Shown here piece after piece: positions 34,130 through 42,663 of a stretch of DNA of 64,000 nt (position 1 is the first letter of the stretch; the number at the start of each line of letters is the position of its first letter). Made by a program: the position numbers and the translations under genes. The notes beneath the pieces are model-generated. The model did no database searches, had not been told where the DNA came from, and saw only the letters and a program-made list of their open reading frames with translations. The stretch comes from Chryseolinea soli (GTDB lineage: Bacteria; Bacteroidota; Bacteroidia; Cytophagales; Cyclobacteriaceae). The DNA lies in NCBI RefSeq assembly GCF_003589925.1, contig NZ_CP032382.1, positions 7,936,001-8,000,000 on the forward strand, written 5' to 3'.

Positions 34130-36880
34130 TCAAAATACATTATAAGCTAACGACACATAATACATCCCGCCGATCATCGGGTTTGCAATACCCGTTGAGT
34201 AATACCGGTTTGTTAAATTGGTTGCACCAAGTTTAACCGTCGAACGCGCACTCAGAATTTTGTATCCAACTTGTGCATCGATCACGGTCGACGACGGCAC
34301 CGTTCCATTTCCCAAACCGCCGGCCACCTGGTAGAAATATCCCGGCTTGTATCGCAACGTGGTGTTGAACGACCAGGTCTTTTTCTTTCCAAAACCGGTG
34401 TTACCAAATTCCAGGTTGACGTGATAGTGGGGTGTGTTGAAGTTGTTGATTTGGCTTTCGTTTTTGTTTTTGAGATGATCGGAGTAGTAGTTCACCTTGG
34501 CAATGAAATTCTTACTCAGATCCACACTCACGCTGGCCGCGTAACCATAGGTGTTCACGGTCTGGGCACCATTATACGCGATGTTGTATACCGTATACGT
34601 GTTGCGATCCAGGAAAGCCGTGGGGTCGTTTGTACCGGGGGTGTTGGCCACGTTGGTGTAGCCGATAAAATCCTTCCAGGTGGCAAAATATCCCAACACA
34701 TCGATCATCACTTTTTTAGCCACGACCGCCGCGTAGCCCAGCTCGAATGAATTGGCGGTCTGCGGCTTGATGTCGTTCACCACAAACTTTTTCAAGTCGT
34801 TGGGATCGCTGGTCTGCTGATACTTCTCCACGCTCTCCAGGGTGTAGGGCGCGTAGACGTTAAAGTGATACGTGTCGTTTAGCAAATAGGAAGCGCCACC
34901 GGAAGAATACGAGCGGTAGCCATTCAACGTATTTTGCAGCGACTGAATATTGGACGGGAAGCTATAGGCGTTCTGGAACGAGAAGCGCACATAATGCTGA
35001 TCAAACAATTCAAACACCGACGAGACCCGCGTGGTCGGCTTCGCCTCGGCGAACAACGAGTTCTTATCCCAGCGAACAGAGCCCGTCAGCGCCAACCGGT
35101 CGTGAATCAGTCGTTTGATGATCTGGGCATAGGCGCTGTATTCATTTACTTTAATGGGTTTGTGTTCATCGGGAAACAGCGTTCCCTTCGAATTCAGGTC
35201 GTACATGCGGTAGTTCACGCCCGCGATGATCTCGGCCCACTTCACGACGTCTGAAAAATTATATTGAAAAGCGACGTTGTACAGCTTGCTGCGATCCAGA
35301 AACAATGTGCCGCCCTCGGTGATGGGGCGTTGTGAGACGCTGTCCTTCAAATGGTTGAACTGGGTTGATCCCAGTCCCGGTCTGCCGATGTCGGCATACG
35401 AACGGGCCGCGAGGTGTGCGTTGTTCAGATCGGCGCCTGTCGCCAGGGCCTGAAGGAGCGCTCCGGTGTATTGGGGATACCAGCCATCTCCTGTGTTTGG
35501 ATCATAGCTGGGTTTCCACGCTTCGTTTATGTATTGCGCCGTAGGCCCGGCCAAGAGTGTTTTGCCTGAATTCTCTTGCGTGGTGTAAGCGCGCAAAAAC
35601 CAGTTTTTTGAAAGCAGTTCTGCGCGGTATTGCCCCACTTTGAAATCCCTGATCTGGTAGCGCGTATCGTTGGTATACACGACACTACCCGTTCCATAGG
35701 TGCCGGAGAAAATGGCTTGCACACCGGGTGTCAGCTTATAGCGCAATTCAACATTGGATTTCATCAGCCTTACGTTGTTGTTCAGGTAGCCATACTCCGG
35801 ATACCCTGTGCGGGCAACATAGTTTTGTTTTGACAATAACGGATCGATGATCGGCGCCAGGGAAGGATCCTGGGCGAGGGCGTACTGCAGAAAGGGATTG
35901 ATGTCGACCGAGGTTGCACCACCATAGAGGTTCACGCCGTTGTAGTTCGGGTCGGTGTAACGTGTTCCAGGTCCGCTTTTGTTGGTGGTGTCGCTGGCCA
36001 CCCAGTCGTTTGCCTTCGTGTATTGAAAGTTCACTTTGAACGCCAGCTTATCGCCGACCCGCTTGGCATACCGCAACGTGATGTCTGTATACGGAGAAGG
36101 GCCCACCGGGTCGTTCGATGTTTTGCTCTTCACATGGTTTACGCCCTGGTTCAACAAGACACTCAGCCCCTGGTATTGAAACGGGTCTTTGCCGGTCATC
36201 ACCATGGCCCCGTTCAAGCCCCGCGAACCGTAGAGGGCCGACGAGGCGCCCGAAAGTATTTCCACATTGTCTACATCCAGTTGCGTCAGGCCAATGACGT
36301 TGCCCAACGGAAAATTCAAACCGGGGGCCTGATTGTCCATGCCATCCACCAATTGCAGAAAATTGGTATTGCCGCTGGTGTTGAAACCGCGCGTGGTCAC
36401 CGAGGTGAACCCGATGCTCGACACGGTGACATCGACACCCTTGATGCCTTGCACCATGTCATAGTAGTTCACCTGAGGTGAATTGATGATGTCCTTGGTT
36501 CCGATGCGCTCGATGGTTACGGGTGATTCAATCTTCCGTTGCTTCGTGCGGCTGGCAGCCACCACCACTTCGTTCATGAGCGTCGACTCCGGCATGAGCG
36601 TTATGGAAAGATCCTGTGCCGCGGTTACTTCCACTTCCTGCGTGGCAAATCCGATAAAGGAAAACACGAGCGTGATGGGATATTGCCTCACGTTGATGGA
36701 GAACTTTCCATCGGCGCTGGCAAAATCGCCTTCGGTCTTGCCTTTCACGGCAACGTTCACGCCGGGCAACGGCTCCTGGGTGTCGTTGTCGACCACCGTT
36801 CCGGTCACGGTGGTTTGTGCCTGCACCGTGCCTCCAAACAGCAGCAGGCAAAGGAATATCAGGTGGTAAAATTTCTTCAT
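34130..36880 (-). CDS. TonB-dependent outer-membrane receptor
   Basis: 916 residues: a signal peptide (MKKFYHLIFLCLLLFGGTVQAQ), a carboxypeptidase-regulatory-like domain (TVTGTVVDNDTQEPLPGVNVAVKGKTEG), a plug (MNEVVVAASRTKQRKIESPVTIERIG, VDNVEILSGASSALYGSRGLNGAMVMTGKDPF) and a long barrel ending SLAYNVF. It lacks the STN domain and SusC signatures and has no SusD partner, so it is a classical TonB receptor, perhaps for a metal chelate or small organic ligand. It is last in a co-oriented series of regulator and cytochrome genes, with 69 nt to the beta-helix gene, suggesting co-expression with that redox locus. Confidence 0.94.
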   Translation of the reverse strand: MKKFYHLIFLCLLLFGGTVQAQTTVTGTVVDNDTQEPLPGVNVAVKGKTEGDFASADGKFSINVRQYPITLVFSFIGFATQEVEVTAAQDLSITLMPESTLMNEVVVAASRTKQRKIESPVTIERIGTKDIINSPQVNYYDMVQGIKGVDVTVSSIGFTSVTTRGFNTSGNTNFLQLVDGMDNQAPGLNFPLGNVIGLTQLDVDNVEILSGASSALYGSRGLNGAMVMTGKDPFQYQGLSVLLNQGVNHVKSKTSNDPVGPSPYTDITLRYAKRVGDKLAFKVNFQYTKANDWVASDTTNKSGPGTRYTDPNYNGVNLYGGATSVDINPFLQYALAQDPSLAPIIDPLLSKQNYVARTGYPEYGYLNNNVRLMKSNVELRYKLTPGVQAIFSGTYGTGSVVYTNDTRYQIRDFKVGQYRAELLSKNWFLRAYTTQENSGKTLLAGPTAQYINEAWKPSYDPNTGDGWYPQYTGALLQALATGADLNNAHLAARSYADIGRPGLGSTQFNHLKDSVSQRPITEGGTLFLDRSKLYNVAFQYNFSDVVKWAEIIAGVNYRMYDLNSKGTLFPDEHKPIKVNEYSAYAQIIKRLIHDRLALTGSVRWDKNSLFAEAKPTTRVSSVFELFDQHYVRFSFQNAYSFPSNIQSLQNTLNGYRSYSSGGASYLLNDTYHFNVYAPYTLESVEKYQQTSDPNDLKKFVVNDIKPQTANSFELGYAAVVAKKVMIDVLGYFATWKDFIGYTNVANTPGTNDPTAFLDRNTYTVYNIAYNGAQTVNTYGYAASVSVDLSKNFIAKVNYYSDHLKNKNESQINNFNTPHYHVNLEFGNTGFGKKKTWSFNTTLRYKPGYFYQVAGGLGNGTVPSSTVIDAQVGYKILSARSTVKLGATNLTNRYYSTGIANPMIGGMYYVSLAYNVF

Positions 36881-36949
36881 AGGTTTAGGTTTTTCGGTTG
36901 GTTTAGTTTGGTCTGCTACATAGGGCTGGGATCGGATTTTGAAACGTAT

Positions 36950-38443
36950 TTACTTTGTAATGGTCAGCATATAGTCCGCGACGGCTTTCCGCGTCTCCTC
37001 CGTCAGGTAGTTTTGCGGGGGCATCTCCGGGTAGTCGTCGCGTTTGTGGATCGGGTGGGCGATGAAATCGACAATGCCTTGCGCGTTATTTTTATACAGT
37101 GCCTGGATCGTATTCACCGGCGGTCCCACAAGCCGCGTGCTGTAAGCATGGCACCCTGAGCACACACCATAATAGGTCATCTTTCCTTTTTCGACCGACG
37201 CCGTGATGCGTGGCCTAACGGGCTTGTCCAACAAGTAGCTTTTCACACTGCGCGTGTCGCTCACCCGGCAGTTTGCATACGCATCGAGACCAAAGGTCCT
37301 GTAGCGGCCTGGATTGATCACACAGCTCCCCACACCGCCGCCCACGGCAATGATGTCGGGACCGAGTTTCGAAAGCTTTGTCAGCATGATGGCTTTTACA
37401 TCCGCCACAGGATCTGCTCCGTTGTTGCTCATGAAATTGTCGAGCAGGGTGATGCGGTCCGAGTTGGGTTCCGACTCCGGGTCGCTCGCATGATCCACGC
37501 CGGCATAGCCATAGTCCGTGATGGTGATCCCCGCGTTGTCGTTTCCCGTTATAATGTTGTTTTCGATCGTGATGTCGTCGGCGGCCATCACGAGCATGCC
37601 CGTGCCTTTTGGAATGTGCGACACCGTGGAGCCTTCGGCACCAAAGTTTTTGGTGTTGTTGTGGTAGACATAGTTATTCCGGATGATGACGTCGTAGCAC
37701 GTCTTTATCGGCAAACCGGGGGTGAGAAATGCGAGTATCCCTCCCGTGTTGTCGTGCGCATAGTTATATTCCACCAGCGCATGCCGGGAGTTTTCAATTT
37801 CAATGCCGGCCACGTTGCCATACACTTCGTTGAAGCGGACGTCCACGTTGTCGCACATGCCAATGTAGATGGCCGCGTCTTCAATGCCGGTCAGGATGTT
37901 TCGCTCCACCAGTCCGTTTTTGCCAAACTGCGGGAAGATGCCATACACGCCGGTGTCGACAATCCAGTTGTTGCGGATCACATAGTTGTTGCCGGCCTGT
38001 CCCATGATGCCATTGCCTTTGTAGTTGGTGATCTTCAGGTTCTCCACCAACACGCCATTGCCGGAATAGAGTATGGCATCGTTTTGCTTTTTCTCTCCGT
38101 CGAGCGTCGGCCACTCGCCATTGACAATCACACCCTGCAGGGAAATGTTGTCTTTATCGATGTAGACCGTCTCATGATAGACGCCGGGATAAATTCGAAT
38201 CAAGTCGCCCGGGTTTGCTTCACCGACGGCTTCCTGGATGGAGTTCCCGTTTTTTACCTCGATGATCTTCCCGGTGACGGTGCCCGCCCCGATGCCGACA
38301 GAATCGCCGGGTTGTGCGGACTGGCTAAAATAAGCGGGCACAGGCGCCGGAATATCCGAGCCGCGGCCAAAAAACAGTTTCCCGCAGTAGATGCCGATCG
38401 CGAAGATGGCCACCACAAGAAGAACGCGCTTTGCTGTTTTCAT
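36950..38443 (-). CDS. Parallel beta-helix protein fused to a C-terminal cytochrome c domain
   Basis: 497 residues. An N-terminal signal or anchor is followed by a right-handed parallel beta-helix of NosD/PbH1 type (NSIQEAVGEANPGDLIRIYPGVYHETVYIDKDNISLQGV, then rungs such as NNYVIRNNWIVDTGVYGI and DDITIENNIITGNDNAGITI). The C-terminus has one haem site CSGCH (428-432) and a probable Met ligand in YPEMPP (Met about 474). Beta-helices bind or modify carbohydrates or copper sites, while the haem domain transfers electrons. Their fusion beside a dihaem peroxidase suggests a periplasmic or surface redox enzyme or receptor. The substrate is unknown. Confidence 0.9.
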   Translation of the reverse strand: MKTAKRVLLVVAIFAIGIYCGKLFFGRGSDIPAPVPAYFSQSAQPGDSVGIGAGTVTGKIIEVKNGNSIQEAVGEANPGDLIRIYPGVYHETVYIDKDNISLQGVIVNGEWPTLDGEKKQNDAILYSGNGVLVENLKITNYKGNGIMGQAGNNYVIRNNWIVDTGVYGIFPQFGKNGLVERNILTGIEDAAIYIGMCDNVDVRFNEVYGNVAGIEIENSRHALVEYNYAHDNTGGILAFLTPGLPIKTCYDVIIRNNYVYHNNTKNFGAEGSTVSHIPKGTGMLVMAADDITIENNIITGNDNAGITITDYGYAGVDHASDPESEPNSDRITLLDNFMSNNGADPVADVKAIMLTKLSKLGPDIIAVGGGVGSCVINPGRYRTFGLDAYANCRVSDTRSVKSYLLDKPVRPRITASVEKGKMTYYGVCSGCHAYSTRLVGPPVNTIQALYKNNAQGIVDFIAHPIHKRDDYPEMPPQNYLTEETRKAVADYMLTITK

Positions 38444-38475
38444 TTGAGCATTCAGGTTAGGTTGATGGTGTTAGG

Positions 38476-39693
38476 TTAATGCGTATGCAGAGTTTGAGAC
38501 AATTGTGCTTTTTGATTTATGTTTTTGTCGATCGCCAGGCCCGACGGAAGTATCTCCGGAGCGCGGGGCATAAAACTTTCGTCGGTCAGGGTCTTTACAA
38601 AATCGACGAGCCGGTCCATTTCATCGTCCGTGAGCTTGGGTTCCCAAATGTGCCAGTGGATGTGCAGCTTTTCATTCCGGGGAACTTCATGCCCGCGGCC
38701 CGCCGAATAGAAAGCGATCATCTCCCGAAGGGAATTGAACCGGCCGGCATGCGTGTAGGGCGCCGTGCGATCGATGTTCCGGAGACTGGGTACTTTAAAA
38801 GCACCGCGCAGCGACGCGTCGTGAAAAGTTTCCTGGGCGCCGGGATCGAACGTGCTGCCCTCGGGCGCCGCCAGCCCGATCACGGCCACCTGTTGGTTGG
38901 TGAACAACGGTGGTGTATGACACTCGGCACATCGCGCCACAAACGACCTGAAAATATTCAGCCCCTCGATCTCTGCTTTGTTCAAGGCTTCGTGGTAGCC
39001 ATGGGCGTATTGATCATAGCGACTGTTGAGCGAGATGAGCGAGGATTCAAATGCGGTGATGGCCGTATAGATCTCACCGAGCCGGATCGCGCCGGTTGCA
39101 CGCGAGGGAAAAGCCTCTTGAAACATATCGCGATAGGCCGCAATACCGTTCAGCGTTTCTAACAGGTGTTCACGCGTTGTTCCCATTTCGTCAGGTGAAT
39201 AGAGCGGACCTGTCATTTGTTCTTCCAGTGATGTGGCGCGGGCGTCCCAAAAGAATTTTTTATAAAACGCAACGTTCCACAAGCTCGGCGCAGCGCGTTT
39301 GAGCTTTGTGTTGTGAAGGCCCACACTGGTCTTCAATCCATCGCTAAATCCTTTGGCGGGTTGATGGCACGTGGCGCATGACACGGTGCCGTCGCCCGAC
39401 AGCACCGGATCGAAGAAAAGATATCGCCCCAGATCAATTTGCTGTGGGGTGAAGCCGTCGCGCACCGCGGGCAATGCCGTCTTCAATCCACCCACGCCGG
39501 GTTCGTTGCCAAGACCGGATTCGTATTGCTGATAGGGGCTCCTGAATTTGCAAAGGTTGTTGTCTGTCAATTCAAAACCGGGCGGGCATGTATTGCACAA
39601 TGCCGGGGCACGCGTGGCGGGCGTTGACCTGAGTGTCATTTCCACCGCCACGGTTGCGCTCACCACGATAAAGAAAATCAGAACACGCATCAT
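38476..39693 (-). CDS. MauG/CcpA-like dihaem cytochrome c peroxidase
   Basis: 405 residues, exported (N-terminal MRVLIFFIVVSATVAVEM), with two haem motifs CATCH and CAECH in the family frame LGRYLFFDPVLSGDGTVSCATCHQPAKGFSDG and NIFRSFVARCAECHTPPLFTNQ, plus the C-terminal FKVPSLRNIDRTAPYTHAGRFNSLREMIAFY. The N-terminus has an extra Cys segment (CNTCPPGFELTDNNLC) without the haem His. Members reduce hydrogen peroxide or oxidise protein-bound or organic substrates at a high-potential haem. Its start overlaps the dihaem cytochrome stop by 4 nt (ATGA), so the two are co-translated. Confidence 0.94.
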   Translation of the reverse strand: MMRVLIFFIVVSATVAVEMTLRSTPATRAPALCNTCPPGFELTDNNLCKFRSPYQQYESGLGNEPGVGGLKTALPAVRDGFTPQQIDLGRYLFFDPVLSGDGTVSCATCHQPAKGFSDGLKTSVGLHNTKLKRAAPSLWNVAFYKKFFWDARATSLEEQMTGPLYSPDEMGTTREHLLETLNGIAAYRDMFQEAFPSRATGAIRLGEIYTAITAFESSLISLNSRYDQYAHGYHEALNKAEIEGLNIFRSFVARCAECHTPPLFTNQQVAVIGLAAPEGSTFDPGAQETFHDASLRGAFKVPSLRNIDRTAPYTHAGRFNSLREMIAFYSAGRGHEVPRNEKLHIHWHIWEPKLTDDEMDRLVDFVKTLTDESFMPRAPEILPSGLAIDKNINQKAQLSQTLHTH

Positions 39694-40376
39694 TCCTTCG
39701 GTTGTGTGGTTGATCGGATGTAGGCAATCACATCGTTCACGGCGTGCTCGTCGGCAAGCAAGGCCGCCATGGGCACCATTTGCGCGCCGAACCTATCGGC
39801 AGGATGTGCGCCACGAATGGCGTTTTTGAATTTGGCGATCTGGTTTTTCAGATACCAATCGTCGAGACCATTGAGGCGGGGCGCGTTCATTTTTTCGTTG
39901 CCGCGGGCGCCGGGTCCGTGACATGAGCCACAAATGCTTTGATAGGTTCGCTCCCCCTTTTTGACGTCGCCTTTAATGACAGGGGGTAATACAAATTGGG
40001 GCAACGTTTTAATGTAGGCCACCACGTGTGTCACGGCGACCGAGTCTTTCAATGTCCTGGCCATCGCCGCCATTTGAAAGCCCAAGGTATCGGCCGGCAG
40101 GGCGCCGCGAACGCCGTCGTGAAAATTCATCAACTGGCGATAGAGGTACCAGTCGTCGGTGTTCACCAGCGCGGGCGCCTTCAATTTTTTGTTGCCCTGT
40201 GCACCCTCGCCATGGCAGGTTTTGCAGGTTGCATAGAGCGCCTTCCCGACTTGCGGATCTCCTTCCAAGGGTTGTGCAACAGCCAATTGCGGGATGTCTT
40301 TTCGGCTTTCTTTTGAAGCACAGCTCCAAAAGGCCACCACCCAAACGAGATAAAAAAAACAATACCTTCCTGCCAT
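39690..40376 (-). CDS. Dihaem cytochrome c (two tandem class I domains)
   Basis: 228 residues with an N-terminal lipoprotein-like signal (CFFYLVWVVAFWSCASKES) and two similar cytochrome c domains, haem motifs CKTCH and CGSCH. Each is followed by KLKAPALVNTDDWYLYRQLMNFHDG or KMNAPRLNGLDDWYLKNQIAKFKNA, so the two halves are an internal duplication. Similar to cytochrome c4-type electron carriers. It is the probable electron-transfer partner of the overlapping MauG-like peroxidase. Direct repeats about 80 nt upstream may bind the LytTR regulator encoded before it. Confidence 0.92.
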   Translation of the reverse strand: MAGRYCFFYLVWVVAFWSCASKESRKDIPQLAVAQPLEGDPQVGKALYATCKTCHGEGAQGNKKLKAPALVNTDDWYLYRQLMNFHDGVRGALPADTLGFQMAAMARTLKDSVAVTHVVAYIKTLPQFVLPPVIKGDVKKGERTYQSICGSCHGPGARGNEKMNAPRLNGLDDWYLKNQIAKFKNAIRGAHPADRFGAQMVPMAALLADEHAVNDVIAYIRSTTQPKE

Positions 40377-40454
40377 AGCTATCCGGACGCGCGATTAAAT
40401 GAATGGCTAAATCTCGGCCGCTTCTGCGGCTTGTCGGGTACGAATAATTGCTTT

Positions 40455-40483
40455 TGGGGTAAAATCGACTCCTGTGGGGTGAA
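40455..40483 (-). promoter_or_regulatory. Candidate LytTR operator, direct repeats
   Basis: On the minus strand, TTCACCCCACA and TTTACCCCAAA (9 of 11 identical; plus-strand cores TGGGGTGAA 40475-40483 and TGGGGTAAA 40455-40463) are repeated head to tail 20 bp apart, two helical turns. LytTR proteins bind paired direct repeats with about this spacing. They lie between the LytTR gene and the cytochrome operon. A GCCGC-TTCT-GCGGC hairpin (40417-40430) lies between them and the cytochrome start. Confidence 0.4.
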
Positions 40484-40495
40484 CCAGGAACCGTG

Positions 40496-41359
40496 TCAGG
40501 CGCCGGGCTGAACCACGCGGTCTTCGAATGCCCGCTGGTAGGTGGCCGACACGACAAGGACCTGGTCGGGCGAGGCGCCCATCTTCACCCGGTAGCCTTG
40601 TGATGTTCTCAGGATCGAAACCAAATTTTGGGTATTGATCATATACGAACGATGAATCCGGATAAAATTCGGGAGATTCAAGTCCTGCTCCAGCTTTTTG
40701 AGGGTGTTGCGGATCAATTCCTTTTTCACCTCGTGATCGCTTTTGTAGTACAAAAAAATATAGTTGTCTTCCGATTTAAAATAAAGGATGTTCCCCACCG
40801 GCATGCGCACCACAATTTTTCCATTTTCATCGTTGATCGTAACGCTTTCGGACGATTGTGACTGGTTCACTTTGAAGGTCAGCTCCTCGACCGTAGCGAG
40901 TTGTTTCTGCACAAACAGCAACAGGATGGCCAGAAAGTAGGGCAAGACCAGCACCATTAAGGTATACTTCAGGGTCTCCAGGTATTCAGGAAGATTGATG
41001 AAGGATAAATGGAGCAAGATGATGTTGACGGTGTGCATGGCCATGGAAATAAAAAAGAACTCCACCAGGAGCCACGCAAAAAAACCGATGCGGGTGGTCA
41101 GCTTCACCCGGAACAACGAACGGATCACAAACTGCGACAACGCCAGCGCCGCCATGCCCGCGGCAGAGAAAAACGTAAAAATGACAAACAACGGAGTCTC
41201 CGCGGTATTGAACCACTGGTTCATATTAAACGGGTGGAAAACGTTGAGAAAAACACATCCAAACACACCGCAAAAAATCACCAGCTGCCAGCGCGCGCGA
41301 TGCGAGTCCAGCAGCCTAAAGGGTTGACGAAACCAGGAAATAATACCGACCATCCCCAT
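40496..41359 (-). CDS. Membrane-bound LytTR-domain transcriptional regulator
   Basis: 287 residues: four hydrophobic segments at about 25-165 (WQLVIFCGVFGCVFLNVF, FVIFTFFSAAGMAALALSQFVI, FFAWLLVEFFFISMAMHTVNIILL, TLMVLVLPYFLAILLLFV) and a C-terminal LytTR DNA-binding domain (VGNILYFKSEDNYIFLYYKSD, FIRIHRSYMINTQNLVSI). There is no receiver domain, so it probably senses a signal in or at the membrane itself. It lies 119 nt upstream of the cytochrome genes in the same direction and is their likely regulator. Confidence 0.92.
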   Translation of the reverse strand: MGMVGIISWFRQPFRLLDSHRARWQLVIFCGVFGCVFLNVFHPFNMNQWFNTAETPLFVIFTFFSAAGMAALALSQFVIRSLFRVKLTTRIGFFAWLLVEFFFISMAMHTVNIILLHLSFINLPEYLETLKYTLMVLVLPYFLAILLLFVQKQLATVEELTFKVNQSQSSESVTINDENGKIVVRMPVGNILYFKSEDNYIFLYYKSDHEVKKELIRNTLKKLEQDLNLPNFIRIHRSYMINTQNLVSILRTSQGYRVKMGASPDQVLVVSATYQRAFEDRVVQPGA

Positions 41360-41506
41360 TCATTAAAATGTTTGCGCAAAAGGACACAACCTGCTCGGAA
41401 TCCACAAAGAGACAAGATACACATTGTGTTAAAAATTTGCACATCCGGCTGAACCGGCGGCCACTTCGAAAAAGCCGGGAATGATCGTGGGGGTGATGAA
41501 ATTTAA

Positions 41507-41583
41507 CCGCAGAGGCGCGGAGACGCAAAGTCAACGCAAGGGATCTCCATCCGCTTTCCCTTGGCGTCTCCGCATCTTTGCGG
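41507..41583. repeat. Imperfect inverted repeat of the GCAGAGGCGCGGAGACGCAAAG type
   Basis: Left arm 41507-41526 (CCGCAGAGGCGCGGAGACGC) and right arm 41564-41583 are complementary at 17 of 20 positions, with a second short pairing (CAAGGGA/TCCCTTG) inside. Sequences of this general kind are dispersed intergenic repeats in many bacterial genomes. It sits just after the stop of the minus-strand aldo/keto reductase gene and may also end its transcript. Confidence 0.65.
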
Positions 41584-41590
41584 ATCATAC

Positions 41591-42589
41591 TCACCGCATC
41601 CCAACCCAATGCGGGTACGCCGGTTTCTGAACGCTCACCGCATCGATGCGTGCCACTTGTTCCGTGGTGAGATTCCATCCTACGGCTCCCAGATTTTCCA
41701 AAAGCTGTGCTTCATTGCGCGCACCGACGACGATGTTGCAAACCGTTTTCTTTTGGAGCAGCCAGTTGAGCGCCAATTGTGGAATGCTCTTTCCGGTTTC
41801 GGCCGCCAGCGCTTCGAGTACGTCGATGGTGTCATAGAGTAGTGCATCGTCCACGCCAGGGCCACCCGCCGTTCCGCCGGATTTTATCCGTCCCTCGGGC
41901 AAAGGCTGTCCGCGGCGTATTTTTCCCGTGAGCCGGCCCCAGCCAAGCCCGCTCCATACCATCAATCCGATTCCCTGGTCTTCGGCAAGCGGCTGCAGCT
42001 CCCCTTCATAGTCGCGCCCCACGATCGAGTAATACCCCTGGTAAACGCTATACGAATTAAGGTGATGTTTTTCCGAAACCGCCAATGCTTTCATCAACTG
42101 CCACGCCGCAAAATTGGAACAGCCGATATAACGCACTTTACCGGAACGCACCAGGTCGTCCAGCGCGCGGAGGGTTTCTTCCATGGGCGTCATGGGATCG
42201 AAACCATGAATAAAATAAAGATCGATAAAGTCTGTTCCGAGCCGCTTCAGGCTCGCGTCGACTTCACGGAGAATGTGGTACCGCGATGCACCGGCATCAT
42301 TGGGACCGTCTCCCATGGAAAACGTCGCCTTCGTGGAAATGATCGCCCGCTGACGTCTCCCTTTCAAAGCCGCCCCGAGGATCTCCTCCGAAGCACCCTG
42401 CGAATACACATTTGCCGTGTCAAAGAAATTGAGCCCATGCTCGAGGCTAAGATCGATCAGCCGCGATGCTTCACGCACATCCGTCTGTCCCCAGCGCTTA
42501 AAAAATTCTGTCGTGCCTCCAAACGTCGCCGTACCTAAGCTGAGCACCGGCACGCGGAGTCCTGATCTTCCTAACAATCGATATTCCAT
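41591..42589 (-). CDS. Aldo/keto reductase
   Basis: 332 residues with the AKR barrel: MEYRLLGRSGLRVPVLSLGTATFG, catalytic Asp/Tyr in GLNFFDTANVYSQGASEEILG, catalytic Lys in RAIISTKATF, the His in IDLYFIHGFDPMTPMEETLRALDDLVRSGKVRYIGCSNFAAW, and a C-terminal NADPH site (VVGARNEAQLLENL). It is most like the YajO/Gcy-type AKR group that reduces aldehydes and ketones. It is 74 nt downstream of an AraC-type regulator gene in the same direction, its probable controller. Confidence 0.94.
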   Translation of the reverse strand: MEYRLLGRSGLRVPVLSLGTATFGGTTEFFKRWGQTDVREASRLIDLSLEHGLNFFDTANVYSQGASEEILGAALKGRRQRAIISTKATFSMGDGPNDAGASRYHILREVDASLKRLGTDFIDLYFIHGFDPMTPMEETLRALDDLVRSGKVRYIGCSNFAAWQLMKALAVSEKHHLNSYSVYQGYYSIVGRDYEGELQPLAEDQGIGLMVWSGLGWGRLTGKIRRGQPLPEGRIKSGGTAGGPGVDDALLYDTIDVLEALAAETGKSIPQLALNWLLQKKTVCNIVVGARNEAQLLENLGAVGWNLTTEQVARIDAVSVQKPAYPHWVGMR

Positions 42590-42663
42590 CTGTTTATAAA
42601 TTTTGTATCCGGCACAAAATTGGAACAGACCCGATCGCTAAACGCAGGACAGACTACGGATAT

